Assembly: GCF_034931045.1 (NCBI RefSeq)
Contig: NZ_JAYGHH010000026.1
Span: forward strand, 1-64,000
From: Nodularia sp034931045
GTDB taxonomy: Bacteria; Cyanobacteriota; Cyanobacteriia; Cyanobacteriales; Nostocaceae
DNA length: 64,000 nt
Direction of reading: 5' to 3'
Shown piece after piece: positions 8,009 through 17,541 of this stretch. The translations under genes were made by a program, and so were the position numbers. Numbering within the stretch: the first letter of the stretch is position 1; the number at the start of each line of letters is the position of its first letter. The notes beneath the pieces are model-generated. The model did not search any database. It had not been told where the DNA came from and saw only the letters and a list, made by a program, of their open reading frames with translations.

Positions 8009-9064
8009 AGTTACAGCAACTATCGGTTGCGGCCAACGTCCGACAGCTTTAGCAATTACACCTAATTCTTGCATTAAGTGATCAAAACGTTCTGGTGTTA
8101 AAGATTGCGGTCCATCAGATAAAGCCTTCGCCGGATTGGGGTGAACCTCAATCATCAGAGAATCAGTTCCAGCTGCGATCGCGGCCATAGCCATTGCTGG
8201 CACAAAATCAGACCAACCAGTTCCATGACTGGGGTCAATCATTACGGGTAGGTGAGTTAACTTTCGCAATACTGGTATTACCGATAAATCCAAAGTATTG
8301 CGAGTGTGTTGGCGGTCAAAAGTCCTAATTCCTCGTTCACATAAAATCACATTCGGATTGCCTGCTGCCAAAATATACTCAGCTGCCATCAACCAATCTT
8401 CTATTGTCGCAGCCATTCCCCGTTTTAAAAGAATTGGTTTTGGTTGCGCTCCCACTTTTTTCAGCAGAGAGAAATTTTGCATATTCCTGGCTCCCACCTG
8501 GATGACATCAGCCACCTCAGCAATGATATCCAGTTCAGCAGCATCCATCACTTCTGTAATAATGCCCAAACCACTGACTTCCCGCGCCTTGGCTAATAAT
8601 TCTAAAGCACTCTCGCCATGACCTTGAAAGGCATAAGGTGAAGTCCGGGGTTTGTATGCGCCACCACGTAAAAACTTAGCTCCTGCGGCTTTAACGCGCT
8701 GTGCCGTTTCCACGATCATCTCTTCATTTTCTACCGAGCAGGGGCCAGCAACAACTACTAAAGGATGGTGTTCACCAAAGATCACGTCTCCATCGGGAGT
8801 ATTAACCACTACTTCAGAAGCTTCACCATGACGAAACTGACGGCTTGCCCGTTTGTATGGTAACTCTACCCGCAAGACTTGCTCAATCCAGGGGCTGACT
8901 TCTTGAATTTGTAATGGGTCTAAACTAGCTGTTTCACCTACTAGACCAATTACTACCTTGTGTTGACCAATAATTTTTTCTGGTGTTAGTCCCCAGCTAA
9001 TTAGTTCTTCGCTAATGCGGTTGATTTCCATTTCTGGAGAACCGCTTTTCATAACTACAATCAT
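7994..9064 (-). CDS. aroF: 3-deoxy-7-phosphoheptulonate synthase (type I-beta)
   Basis: 356 residues. An N-terminal ferredoxin-like regulatory domain (about 1-70, starting MIVVMKSG) precedes the TIM barrel, the type I-beta (Thermotoga-like) arrangement in which that domain mediates feedback inhibition by aromatic amino acids. Barrel motifs: VVVAGPCSVENEEMI, GAKFLRGGAYKPRTSPYAFQ, GIITEVMD, VIQVGARNMQNF, PILLKRGM, CERGIRTF, PVMIDPSHGTG and MIEVHPNP. It condenses phosphoenolpyruvate with erythrose 4-phosphate, the first step to chorismate. The C-terminal Ala-Glu-Phe is coded by an STRR repeat. tyrA and aroB are nearby but not in one operon with it. Confidence 0.95.
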   Translation of the reverse strand: MIVVMKSGSPEMEINRISEELISWGLTPEKIIGQHKVVIGLVGETASLDPLQIQEVSPWIEQVLRVELPYKRASRQFRHGEASEVVVNTPDGDVIFGEHHPLVVVAGPCSVENEEMIVETAQRVKAAGAKFLRGGAYKPRTSPYAFQGHGESALELLAKAREVSGLGIITEVMDAAELDIIAEVADVIQVGARNMQNFSLLKKVGAQPKPILLKRGMAATIEDWLMAAEYILAAGNPNVILCERGIRTFDRQHTRNTLDLSVIPVLRKLTHLPVMIDPSHGTGWSDFVPAMAMAAIAAGTDSLMIEVHPNPAKALSDGPQSLTPERFDHLMQELGVIAKAVGRWPQPIVAVTSAEF

Positions 9065-9236
9065 CTTAAATTACCTGATTAGTTGACTTAAACCTCAAAC
9101 AAGCAGGAGCCAATTTATCTTGTTTCTTTGTATTTAATTTAAATTTAGTTTAAATATTCAATGATGGCAAAACAGAGGGCGCTCAGTATTTTTATTGGCA
9201 TTAGGTCTAATCAAATATCATCAATTTTTGCTTTGT

Positions 9237-9270
9237 AATGTTGAAGTGAGTAAATTTCAACTTCAACATT
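9237..9270. terminator. Hairpin in the 9065-9416 spacer
   Basis: Perfect 11-bp inverted repeat AATGTTGAAGT / ACTTCAACATT with a 12-base loop. It could end PAM68 transcription, which comes from the right, or sit in the aroF leader. No U-tract follows on either strand, so the role is uncertain. The rest of the 350-bp spacer shows no gene. Confidence 0.35.
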
Positions 9271-9416
9271 AACTGGAAAATTCACCCAACACCCTAGTAC
9301 AGCACGGCGTAAATCAAGTAACTATTCTCAGCCAATAACAAGCCTATAGAATAAACTTTTTGACTTTTGACAAACGCCCTACGGTACTAGTTAGCCTAGT
9401 ATCTGAGCGCCAACCA

Positions 9417-9887
9417 TCATACGTTTTTTTGCCGAGTTTCGCGCCAAACTTCGACCATTCGACCCCAATTGGTAGTAAATTCACTCAAACCCAATAAGCT
9501 TCCGGCTCTTTCTTCATCCCATGAAGCGGAGAGAACACCATAAGTTATCCCCACAACTCCTATACCAAATAATCCCATATTCACCAATAACACGGCAATG
9601 GGAGGTAATTGAATCTCGGAGTACATAGCCAGTAAATAGCTGACTACTAGGGTTGTAATACCCAAAGCTGTTGGTATGCCACAGAATCCAGCTACCCGCC
9701 GGATCATTCTTTGGCTGACAACTTGGGGAATTGCCATCTCTTCTTTATTGAAAGGTGGCTGCTTACCAGCTTTTTTTTCAGATGCCTTTGGCTGTGCTTG
9801 TGATTTGCTTACAGCTTTCGGGGGTTTTTGGCGCTTGGTTTTTGGTTCAAAAGGTAAGCGACCGCGCTCAGATTCTTCAGCAGACAT
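9417..9887 (-). CDS. PAM68-like photosystem II assembly protein
   Basis: 156 residues: a charged, Lys/Pro-rich N-terminal 60 residues, then two transmembrane segments (about 75-95 and 100-120) and a conserved C-terminus with YGVLSASWDEERAGSLLGLSEF. This is the DUF3464/PAM68 pattern. The plant and cyanobacterial proteins help early photosystem II assembly (reaction-centre and CP47 stages) in thylakoids. It begins 12 bases after rpsO on the same strand, so the two are very likely co-transcribed, a linkage also seen in other cyanobacteria. Confidence 0.9.
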   Translation of the reverse strand: MSAEESERGRLPFEPKTKRQKPPKAVSKSQAQPKASEKKAGKQPPFNKEEMAIPQVVSQRMIRRVAGFCGIPTALGITTLVVSYLLAMYSEIQLPPIAVLLVNMGLFGIGVVGITYGVLSASWDEERAGSLLGLSEFTTNWGRMVEVWRETRQKNV

Positions 9888-9899
9888 AAGCGATAGTTC

Positions 9900-10169
9900 C
9901 TATCCACGAATACCGAGACGAGCAATCAGACCTTGATATTTTTCCCGACTGCCTTTCTGAATATAGGCAAGAAGACTCTTGCGCTGTCCAATCATCTTCA
10001 ACAATCCCCGGCGGGAAGAATGGTCTTTTTTATTTGCCTGGAGATGTAAGCTAAGACGACTAATGCGGTCAGTTAGCATGGCTACTTGAACTTCGGCAGA
10101 TCCAGTATCGGTTTCGTGAACTTGATAGTTCGACATTATTTCTTGTTTGCGCTGTTGCGTCAGAGCCAT
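9900..10169 (-). CDS. rpsO: 30S ribosomal protein S15
   Basis: 89 residues, the family's standard length. Signature blocks: MSNYQVHETDTGSAEVQVAMLTDRI, SLHLQANKKDHSSRRGLL and GQRKSLLAYIQKGSREKYQGLIARLGIRG. It binds the 16S rRNA central domain. It is the first gene of a likely two-gene unit with PAM68. Confidence 0.98.
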   Translation of the reverse strand: MALTQQRKQEIMSNYQVHETDTGSAEVQVAMLTDRISRLSLHLQANKKDHSSRRGLLKMIGQRKSLLAYIQKGSREKYQGLIARLGIRG

Positions 10170-10292
10170 AATCGATTCACTTTGTATTTATTTTAAATGT
10201 ATGCAGCAGTCTCCTATGATATCACAGGCCTCAATTTGCTGGTATTACTCAGCAATGAGTATTGTTACTCTATAGAAACAGATGACTAAAGG

Positions 10293-11147
10293 TTAGATGT
10301 TTGTTGAATTGACTGGGATGGCGATCTTTGGTACAGAGCTTGAATTTAATATAGGCTGGCGAGTATTGAGATCAAACTTATAGCCATGTGGTAGGATATG
10401 GAGCTTTGCGCCAAAAATTGCCAATGGCTCATCTTTTAAGATTTCGCCCATATTGTTATATGTAGCTTCAGATTCATCAATAATTGTGATCGAACCTTCT
10501 CCAATGACTTCAATTTGATGATCAGTCACTACCATTGCGGTATTCTCATCAATACCAAATCCTAATCCGGCAGGTTCTTGAACTAAAGCTGAAAGTAAGC
10601 GTCCTAAGCGTCCGCGCTGAGAAAAATGTTGGTCAATGACTACACCTGGGAGAAAAGCAAGACCCGGCCCCATTGCCACAATTTCCATGCGTGGATGGGT
10701 TTGAGCATCGCCTTCCACAATCATTGTGTCCGGCATGATTGCGGCTCCGGCACTTGTCCCGGCTATAACCATACCCTCAGAGAACCGTTGATGAATTGCG
10801 ACATCTATTTCTGTATCTTTGAGGATGCTGGTAATCCGAGCCTGGTCGCCCCCTGTAAAAAATATACCAGTTGCTTGGGCGATCGCTTCCAAAGCAGTGG
10901 ATGAAGACGCATCATCACGGGTTTCTGTGTCAACTATGCGAACTCCTTCTGCGCCTAAACGCTTAAACACTCTAATATAATTTTCTCCTACATCCTTTGG
11001 TAATTCTGCCGCAGCTGTCATAATCACTATTTTGGCCTTGATACCTCCAGCCCGGCGCACAAACTCCCGCAGAATTTGGGAATCTCCGTCTCTGTCTTCA
11101 GCTCCACCAATAATCACTAGTTGGCGTTTAATTGTACTTGCTGTCAT
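10293..11147 (-). CDS. cphB: Cyanophycinase
   Basis: 284 residues from the ATG at 11147, chosen because AGGA lies 6 bases upstream of it; the ATG at 11153 abuts the AGGA. This is a serine exopeptidase of family S51: VIIGGAEDR, a glutamine/aspartate-rich loop FFTGGDQARI, nucleophile motif AGTSAGAAIM with Ser in GTSAG, and the His block VVIDQHFSQRGRLGRL. It cleaves cyanophycin (multi-L-arginyl-poly-L-aspartate) to beta-Asp-Arg dipeptides. It lies close to and divergent from the cphA2 gene, whose product can rebuild polymer from that dipeptide. Confidence 0.95.
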   Translation of the reverse strand: MTASTIKRQLVIIGGAEDRDGDSQILREFVRRAGGIKAKIVIMTAAAELPKDVGENYIRVFKRLGAEGVRIVDTETRDDASSSTALEAIAQATGIFFTGGDQARITSILKDTEIDVAIHQRFSEGMVIAGTSAGAAIMPDTMIVEGDAQTHPRMEIVAMGPGLAFLPGVVIDQHFSQRGRLGRLLSALVQEPAGLGFGIDENTAMVVTDHQIEVIGEGSITIIDESEATYNNMGEILKDEPLAIFGAKLHILPHGYKFDLNTRQPILNSSSVPKIAIPVNSTNI

Positions 11148-11571
11148 GATCATTCCTGATATAAATTAATGCATTATTTTCAATAAACCATGACAATTAT
11201 AACCAGAAAATCATCCGATTGATAGATTACGATACTGCCAGGAAGATTAATAATGAAATGCTGCTAAATTAAATTTTCTAAGTTAATAGCCTCTAGATCA
11301 ACCTCTAGAGACCATTTTTAGTATTTACCAGTTAGTATTTTGATGTTAGTTTTGCTATTTTTAATGAAGTATTAGGGGTTGTAAATTAGTAATTAATCTA
11401 TGGTTGGAAATTACCAATATTACATTTTTTCTAGTACAATTCGGCGGAAATAAACAGATGCCAGAAATCAATGAAAAGCCCAGATGATAAGACTTTTGAC
11501 TTCATGGTGGTACTAGTCACTCAGGCTAATGGTAACTGATTTTTTGCAGTCATTATTTAAATGGAAGAGCT
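11148..11571. other. Spacer upstream of cphB
   Basis: AT-rich, about 420 bases, holding the cphB promoter region. One short palindrome is visible, CTCTAGATCAACCTCTAGAG (about 11291-11310). No GTA-N8-TAC NtcA site was found by eye and no coding frame was seen. Confidence 0.4.
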
Positions 11572-11775
11572 TTACAAAACTTGGCTTCTATAAAGCAAGT
11601 TAATTAAAAAAAATCGAGCTTGTTCCAGTGGAATATGTCTAGGCTTACCCTGATAAACAATCTGATACTCGTTCATATCTGGTCCATCTCCATGACCAGA
11701 AATTAGCTTGCGATGAAAAGCTTCATCAGCAAGTTGACGAATCTCATCTCTAAGAGCAGCTTGTGTACTGTTCAT
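11572..11775 (-). CDS. Small conserved-looking protein next to cyanophycin genes
   Basis: 67 residues from the ATG at 11775, picked because GAGGAGA ends 9 bases upstream. The open frame runs further to 11817 without a ribosome site. The protein is soluble and mixed-charge (MNSTQAALRDEIRQLADEAF..., ...YQIVYQGKPRHIPLEQARFFLINLLY) and matches no family I recognise. It lies between cphB and cphA2, so a role near cyanophycin metabolism is possible only by position. Confidence 0.55.
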   Translation of the reverse strand: MNSTQAALRDEIRQLADEAFHRKLISGHGDGPDMNEYQIVYQGKPRHIPLEQARFFLINLLYRSQVL

Positions 11776-12175
11776 AGGTTGCCGTCTCCTCGCAATCTGT
11801 TTTAGACATCGACTCAATTCAAATAAGCTATTTTATCCATAGACTTTGTAGGGATAATTGATGAATTGTCCTTTTTTAGCAGATGTTTTAGCTAGAGTAT
11901 ATAAATACTGGCAGTTTATTTCATCTTTCAAAAGTTAGAGATGGTGTTTAATGGCGGATATCATTTGTTTTGTGAGTCACAGAGATAAAATTAGCCTGTG
12001 GGATGGTTGAAAATGCGTAGGAAAAAATGTATAATAAATCCATATAATCTTGTCTAATATGAAAAAGCCCAGTAATTGTCAAATAATCATCTAAACTCGA
12101 CTACAATTCCTAAAATTAGCTAATCAATAAATTAAATTATAGATTCAGGGTGTTTAGCTGAAGGTTTATTATCTA
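11776..12175. other. Divergent promoter region of cphA2
   Basis: About 400 bases, AT-rich, between the small minus-strand gene and cphA2. No clear binding site, RNA gene or ORF seen. Confidence 0.4.
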
Positions 12176-14086
12176 ATGGTTCAACAGAAAAGCAAAGGTT
12201 TAGTCCGCATTAATGCTAGAAAAACTGATGTATTCGATATTTTTAATTTTAAGCATTACCTTGGGCCTAACCCATATTTGAATACAGGGGCGCTAGTATT
12301 TGACTTTGCGATCATTGAGTCTAGACAGCCGCTACCCATTGACGATTATATTTCTAGCATAGGCGATCGCTATCCGCATCTACGCGAACAAACCTACGAA
12401 TCCCACGCTCATCTATTTGCCAGAGTTGCCTCAGAAGTAGGTAAGCTAGACATGGGACTACACCTCAACCGTTGGAGTATCAAACCATATTTAGATTATA
12501 CCTGCATTAGCATTGAATCGTTGCATGAACGTACTACTAGAGCAGTAATTTACCTAGTTTGGGATTGGTTTGAAGCCATCAACCAAGATAAAAAATTCTC
12601 CCTTGATGGGGAATTACTCACCCTGCAAAGACGATTCCGTGATTCTGTTTACGGCGGCCCCACAGTTTACGCCCTATTGCGAACAGCTTACGAAAAAGGC
12701 ATTCCCACCTTTTATCTGTGGTCAGAAGCACTGATGCAATATGGTTACGGTAAAAAACAAGTTCGTGGTATAGCCACAACCTTTGATTGCGATAGCCATC
12801 TAGATTCAGATTTCACCACCCGTAAAGATGAATGCAAGATATTCATGCAAACATTGGGTTTACCAATCCCAGAAGGTGATATTGTTTTTTCTGAAAAAGA
12901 AGCCTTAGCTGTAGCCAAAGAAATCCGTTATCCAGTAGCAGTGAAACCTGTCGTTGGTCACAAAGGAATTGGCGTTACAGCTGGTGTGCAAGATTCCAGA
13001 GAACTCAAATCTGCTTATAGTAGTGCATTAGTCGCAATTCCCGAAGACCAGCCAAGGCGGATAATTGTGGAAAAAAGCATTTCGGGAACAGACTTTCGCT
13101 TGTTGTGTGTCAATGGTAAATTTGTCGCCGCCATTGAACGCCGTCCCGCATCAGTTACAGGTGATGGTTACTCAACGATTGCAGAGTTAATTCGCGTCGA
13201 AAATCGCCAACCAGCACGTTTAGATACACCCACCTCGCCAATGTCTAAAATTCAGTGTGATGAAGCGATGGAACTTTATCTAGATGAACAAGGTTATTCT
13301 TTGGATAGTGTGATTAAAAAAGGACGCACTGTTTATCTTCGCAAAGTTGCCAATCTTTCCGCCGGAGGGACGAGCATCGATGCTACATCCACAATTCATC
13401 ATGACAATATGATCTTAGCCCAAGACATTGCCCAACACTTCCGGCTAACTTGCCTGGGTATTGATGTCATTGCTGAAAATTTGTCAGAATCTTGGAAGAC
13501 CAGTAGCAACTTCGCCATTCTAGAAATTAACGCCGCACCAGGAATTTTGATGCATCTTAATCCTGCTGTTGGTGACAGTGTTGATGTCCCATCCCGGATT
13601 TTAGAAACCTTTTTTGAGTCTGGGGTAAATTCCCGCATACCCATTATCACTTTTAATAAAATTTCAGTTGAGGAATTGCAAGCAACAATTGACCATATTC
13701 TCTCGCAACATCCTGACTGGACAATAGGTGCTGTTTGTCATGATGGAGTGTTTGTGAATCGGGCGCAAAAAGCATTACGCAACGATTACAATAGTAACGT
13801 GCAAACTTTGCTGCGTAACCCTAAACTTGATTTACTGATTGCTGAGTATGAAGAATCCATCCTAGAAGTAGAAGGGATGTTTTACCAGGGAAGTAATGTG
13901 GTAGTTTTAAATAATCCCACAGAAACGGAAATGATGTTGGCACGGGATATTTTTGATGATTCTACGGTGGTGATGAAGAAAGAAAACGATATTTCGATCC
14001 GTCGTCGTGGGTTAATTGAAGACTACACCTTGGGAGAAGATGAACCATTTACTAGGGTGTATTTAAAAGAAATTGGGACGATTTAA
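12176..14086 (+). CDS. cphA2: CphA2-type cyanophycin synthetase
   Basis: 636 residues, much shorter than CphA1 (about 870-900). An N-terminal cyanophycin-synthetase domain (about 1-200) is followed by an ATP-grasp domain (about 210-490; VAVKPVVGHKGIGV, RIIVEKSISGTDFRLLCVNGKFVAAIERRPA, FAILEINAAPG). The rest is only a short remnant of the Mur-ligase-like region; the P-loop and most of that domain are absent. This is the layout of CphA2 of N2-fixing cyanobacteria, which polymerises beta-Asp-Arg dipeptide using the ATP-grasp site instead of adding Asp and Arg in turn. With cphB it could form a break-down/re-synthesis loop. The start is an ATG with no strong ribosome site. Confidence 0.88.
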   Translation: MVQQKSKGLVRINARKTDVFDIFNFKHYLGPNPYLNTGALVFDFAIIESRQPLPIDDYISSIGDRYPHLREQTYESHAHLFARVASEVGKLDMGLHLNRWSIKPYLDYTCISIESLHERTTRAVIYLVWDWFEAINQDKKFSLDGELLTLQRRFRDSVYGGPTVYALLRTAYEKGIPTFYLWSEALMQYGYGKKQVRGIATTFDCDSHLDSDFTTRKDECKIFMQTLGLPIPEGDIVFSEKEALAVAKEIRYPVAVKPVVGHKGIGVTAGVQDSRELKSAYSSALVAIPEDQPRRIIVEKSISGTDFRLLCVNGKFVAAIERRPASVTGDGYSTIAELIRVENRQPARLDTPTSPMSKIQCDEAMELYLDEQGYSLDSVIKKGRTVYLRKVANLSAGGTSIDATSTIHHDNMILAQDIAQHFRLTCLGIDVIAENLSESWKTSSNFAILEINAAPGILMHLNPAVGDSVDVPSRILETFFESGVNSRIPIITFNKISVEELQATIDHILSQHPDWTIGAVCHDGVFVNRAQKALRNDYNSNVQTLLRNPKLDLLIAEYEESILEVEGMFYQGSNVVVLNNPTETEMMLARDIFDDSTVVMKKENDISIRRRGLIEDYTLGEDEPFTRVYLKEIGTI

Positions 14087-14216
14087 CCTAACTTGCTGGG
14101 TGTTCCCTGGGATAACTTTACAGGGACTCTTGGTGCAATGAAACCACTTAATCTAGTGGCGCGGCCAGCTGAAAATGTTGCATGATGTTTCGTGGAACAG
14201 GAATCTTGCATGTTCT

Positions 14217-14237
14217 GGGCGGGCTAGAAGCCCACCC
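14217..14237. repeat. Short palindromic dispersed repeat
   Basis: GGGCGGGCTAGAAGCCCACCC can fold into a 9-bp stem, followed by repeated CCCCACAAT units. It may also help terminate cphA2. The rest of the 14087-14391 spacer shows nothing else. Confidence 0.45.
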
Positions 14238-14391
14238 CACAATACCCCACAATATTTATGCTTATGCACAAAATTAGCTGTGTCACGCAACTAGAGGTGG
14301 AATTTTACCCAAGCGGTAACTATATTTTCAAGCTAATATAATTGAGCCTTGAGGCTGGCTATAGCCTCTCACAAACAGATAACATTTATAT

Positions 14392-16158
14392 ATGAACGCT
14401 ACACAAGAACAACTAAAATTTAAACTTGAGCAAGCTTTAGTGACTGCTTTTGGCGATGAGTACGCCGGAGTAGATCCGATTTTGGTGACTGCGAGTAATC
14501 CTAAATTTGGTGATTATCAGGCGAATGTGGCTTTATCGCTGAGTAAAAGGTTGGGACAGCAACCAAGAGCGATCGCCTCTGCTATTGTGGAGAAATTAGA
14601 TGTATCTGATTTTTGTGAAACGCCAGAGATAGCTGGGCCTGGTTTTATCAATCTTAAGCTCAAAGTTGCATACTTAGAAGCACAACTCAACGCTATTCAG
14701 GCAGATTCTAGACTAGGAGTTCCCAAGACGGAAACGCCAAAACGAGAAATTGTGGATTTCTCTAGTCCGAATATTGCTAAGGAAATGCACGTGGGACATT
14801 TGCGTTCTACGATTATCGGTGATTCCATTGCGCGGATTTTGGAATTTCAGGGACATGATGTGCTGCGCTTAAATCATGTCGGTGATTGGGGTACGCAGTT
14901 TGGGATGTTGATTACCTACTTGCGGGAAGTTTACCCAGAAGCGCTAACCACTGCTAATGCTTTAGATATTGGAGATTTAGTCAGTTTCTACCGCAAAGCT
15001 AAACAGCGCTTTGATGAAGATGAGGCTTTTCAAGAGACTGCGCGACAGGAAGTGGTGAGATTACAAGCAGGTGCTGAAGATACGCTTCATGCTTGGAAAC
15101 TTTTATGCGAACAGTCACGGCGCGAATTTCAGGTAATTTATGACTTGCTGGATGTGCAAGTAATTGAACGGGGAGAATCTTTCTATAATCCCCAGCTTCC
15201 TTCAGTGGTGGAAGATTTGGCAAAATCTGGGTTACTGGTGGAGAATCAAGGCGCACAGGTGGTTTTCTTGGAAGGTTTTACTAACCGGGAAGGTGAACCT
15301 ATGCCTTTGATTGTGCAGAAATCGGATGGTGGTTATAATTACGCGACGACAGATTTAGCAGCTTTGCGTTATCGGATTCAGGAAGATGAAGCTAAACGGA
15401 TAGTTTATGTAACAGACTGTGGACAAAGTAATCATTTTGCTCAATTTTTCCAAGTCGCACGCAAGGCGGGATGGGTTCCTGATGATGTGGAACTTGTTCA
15501 TGTTCCTTTTGGTTTGGTATTAGGGGAAGATGGGAAAAAATTTAAAACTCGTTCTGGTGATACTGTCAGGTTACGGGATTTGTTAGATGAAGCTGTGATT
15601 CGCGCCCGTGCAGATTTAGAAGCTAGATTAAAGGAAGAAGAACGGGAAGAAACTGAAGAATTTATTAGTGAAGTTGCTGAGGTAGTTGGTATCAGTGCGG
15701 TGAAGTATGCTGATTTAAGTCAGAACCGTACCAGTGATTATATTTTCAGCTACGATAAAATGCTGGATCTGAAGGGAAATACTGCACCCTATATGTTGTA
15801 TGCTTATGCACGGATTCAGGGAATTAGCCGCAAGGGTGGGATTAATTTTGCTGCGCTGGGTGAGAATGTGAAGGTGGTTTTGCAGCATGACACGGAGTTG
15901 GCTTTGGCTAAGTATTTACTGCAATTCGATGAGGTTATTCTTGGTGTAGAGGAAGAATTACGACCTAATCGTTTATGTGAATACTTGTATGAATTGAGTA
16001 AGAAGTTTAATCAGTTTTATGACCGGAATCAGGGGGTACGGGTGCTGGAAGCGGAGGAACCTTTACGGACTTCTCGTTTGGTTTTGTGTGATTTGACGGC
16101 TAGAACTTTGAAGCAGGGTTTGGATTTGCTGGGGATTCGGGTTTTGGAGAGGATGTAG
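14392..16158 (+). CDS. argS: Arginyl-tRNA synthetase
   Basis: 588 residues, standard length. An N-terminal Arg-tRNA recognition domain (about 1-110) is followed by the class I catalytic core with the HIGH variant HVGH in NIAKEMHVGHLRSTIIGD. The usual KMSKS is replaced by a GKKFKTRSGD loop, normal for many ArgRS. It ends in a DALR anticodon-binding helix bundle (NTAPYMLYAYARIQGI, CDLTARTLKQGLDLLGI). It charges tRNA-Arg. It follows the cyanophycin genes, giving a small arginine-themed neighbourhood, but a 305-bp spacer argues against one operon. Confidence 0.97.
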   Translation: MNATQEQLKFKLEQALVTAFGDEYAGVDPILVTASNPKFGDYQANVALSLSKRLGQQPRAIASAIVEKLDVSDFCETPEIAGPGFINLKLKVAYLEAQLNAIQADSRLGVPKTETPKREIVDFSSPNIAKEMHVGHLRSTIIGDSIARILEFQGHDVLRLNHVGDWGTQFGMLITYLREVYPEALTTANALDIGDLVSFYRKAKQRFDEDEAFQETARQEVVRLQAGAEDTLHAWKLLCEQSRREFQVIYDLLDVQVIERGESFYNPQLPSVVEDLAKSGLLVENQGAQVVFLEGFTNREGEPMPLIVQKSDGGYNYATTDLAALRYRIQEDEAKRIVYVTDCGQSNHFAQFFQVARKAGWVPDDVELVHVPFGLVLGEDGKKFKTRSGDTVRLRDLLDEAVIRARADLEARLKEEEREETEEFISEVAEVVGISAVKYADLSQNRTSDYIFSYDKMLDLKGNTAPYMLYAYARIQGISRKGGINFAALGENVKVVLQHDTELALAKYLLQFDEVILGVEEELRPNRLCEYLYELSKKFNQFYDRNQGVRVLEAEEPLRTSRLVLCDLTARTLKQGLDLLGIRVLERM

Positions 16159-16290
16159 GAGAGGAGTTTTTAACGCAAAGGGGCGCGGAGGTAACGCAGA
16201 GGTACGCGGAGAGTTTTTTGGCTGGGTTTCTATGGGGGTGACGTTTCCTTTTATTATGGGTAGTAATACTAATCTGAATGTGCGATCGCT

Positions 16291-16572
16291 ATGACTGATA
16301 AGGAAATTAAACAGTTAATGGAGACTAATGCTAAAACTGTTCAGGCGATGTTGGATGAAATTGCTGATGCTCGTCAGGAACGTCAAGAGTTGCGGGAGGG
16401 TATGGTACAACTTCAGAATGCTGTGGCTCGGTTGACTAATATACAGGAGTCTATCGCTAATTTGTTGGTTTCTTTGGATGGCGATCGCCCCACTATTTTG
16501 AAGAAACTCTCGGCTATTGAGTATAAGCTGAATCAGCTATTACCTGAAGAATTAAAGAATGAGGCTGAATAA
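16291..16572 (+). CDS. Small coiled-coil protein
   Basis: 93 residues, mostly heptad-like helix (KTVQAMLDEIADARQERQELREGMVQLQNAVARL) with an acidic C-terminus. The ATG directly follows a HIP1 octamer, and no strong ribosome site is visible. It is not recognised; its codon use and composition look like those of a real protein. In the 130-bp spacer before it lies an AACGCAGAGG-type dispersed repeat. Confidence 0.6.
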   Translation: MTDKEIKQLMETNAKTVQAMLDEIADARQERQELREGMVQLQNAVARLTNIQESIANLLVSLDGDRPTILKKLSAIEYKLNQLLPEELKNEAE

Positions 16573-16605
16573 TGTAACCTCACACGAGTTGGTGAGGCTA
16601 TCTGC

Positions 16606-16965
16606 TTAAGTTTCAATTAAAACTGTCACAGATGCGACTGCTATTAACATTTCATCATTTTTGTCGTTGAGTGAGGCGATCGCTTTTCCTTGTACTACCA
16701 TGCCCCCAGATTCTACGGTTAAGCTTTTGCGCCCAAAAGGTAATACATCCAAGACTTCTTCTTCTCTAACTTGTTCGGGATAGGGAACGGCAATTTGAAC
16801 TTCTACAATCATTTCATTGGGATCATTCAAACCGGCGACTTCCCAAACACCGGGTAAGGCGTTGTGGGCGATCGCATTCCGGACAGCTCTTGCTGCGGCT
16901 ACGGTGGGTTCCTGTCCATGTTGATCTATTCCCATACCCATCTCAATAATCAAGCGTTTACGCAC
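16606..16965 (-). CDS. Lin0512-family protein
   Basis: 119 residues from a GTG start at 16965. The frame is open to an ATG at 16992, but a perfect AGGAGGT (16973-16979) ends 7 bases before this GTG, and family members begin (V/M)RKRLIIEMGMGIDQHGQ. Conserved blocks are AAARAVRNAIAHNALPG, VQIAVPYPEQV and VLPFGRKSLTVESGGMVV. The family is widespread in bacteria and its function is unknown. Confidence 0.85.
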   Translation of the reverse strand: MRKRLIIEMGMGIDQHGQEPTVAAARAVRNAIAHNALPGVWEVAGLNDPNEMIVEVQIAVPYPEQVREEEVLDVLPFGRKSLTVESGGMVVQGKAIASLNDKNDEMLIAVASVTVLIET

Positions 16966-17147
16966 CACAGCTACCTCCTGAATATATTTCACTTTTCACT
17001 GTATCGCTCAATAGGTCTGCAAATACTAATTGAGTTGAATAGAATTGGACACGAGATTAAAGGGTATGCGCTAAAATAGGGGCATTGGGGTAAAAATCTC
17101 TGCGAATATTTTCAAGAAATAACCAATTTTTACCCAATTCAGTCACA

Positions 17148-17486
17148 ATGTCTCAAGAGCATAACCAATCAATCCAGATTCAGCAAATAGCCAGTCTTAA
17201 ACCAAAACATTTTGCTGATTTAATTAGAGCAGCTCAGTTAATTTTCGATCCGGCGGCGGGAGTTACAATTAGACAGCTAGAAGTTAACTGGCAAGATTTC
17301 GGCATTCCTAAAGATGTAGAACAAAATCTCAAAGACTTGGGATTGCAATATCAATATGCTTCTCCCCACATTCCTGGTGATGTTATTTGGAGTCAATTAA
17401 CTCCGGAAACTAGAGTTTGGTTTCTTAATAATAAAGATGACTTATGGCGATTTGAGGAGGCTTTCCCGGCGCTAGATGAAGACTAG
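17148..17486 (+). CDS. Conserved-looking cyanobacterial protein, unknown function
   Basis: 112 residues, soluble, acidic, no signal peptide. Blocks FADLIRAAQLIFDPAAGVTI, GDVIWSQLTPETRVWFLNNKDDLW. Not recognised. It starts at ATG 17148. The MITE-like element begins 55 bases after its stop. Confidence 0.6.
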   Translation: MSQEHNQSIQIQQIASLKPKHFADLIRAAQLIFDPAAGVTIRQLEVNWQDFGIPKDVEQNLKDLGLQYQYASPHIPGDVIWSQLTPETRVWFLNNKDDLWRFEEAFPALDED

Positions 17487-17541
17487 ATCCGCAATGCGGA
17501 AGTCAAAAATCAAAAGTCAAGAAACGGTTTAAGTACTGTGG

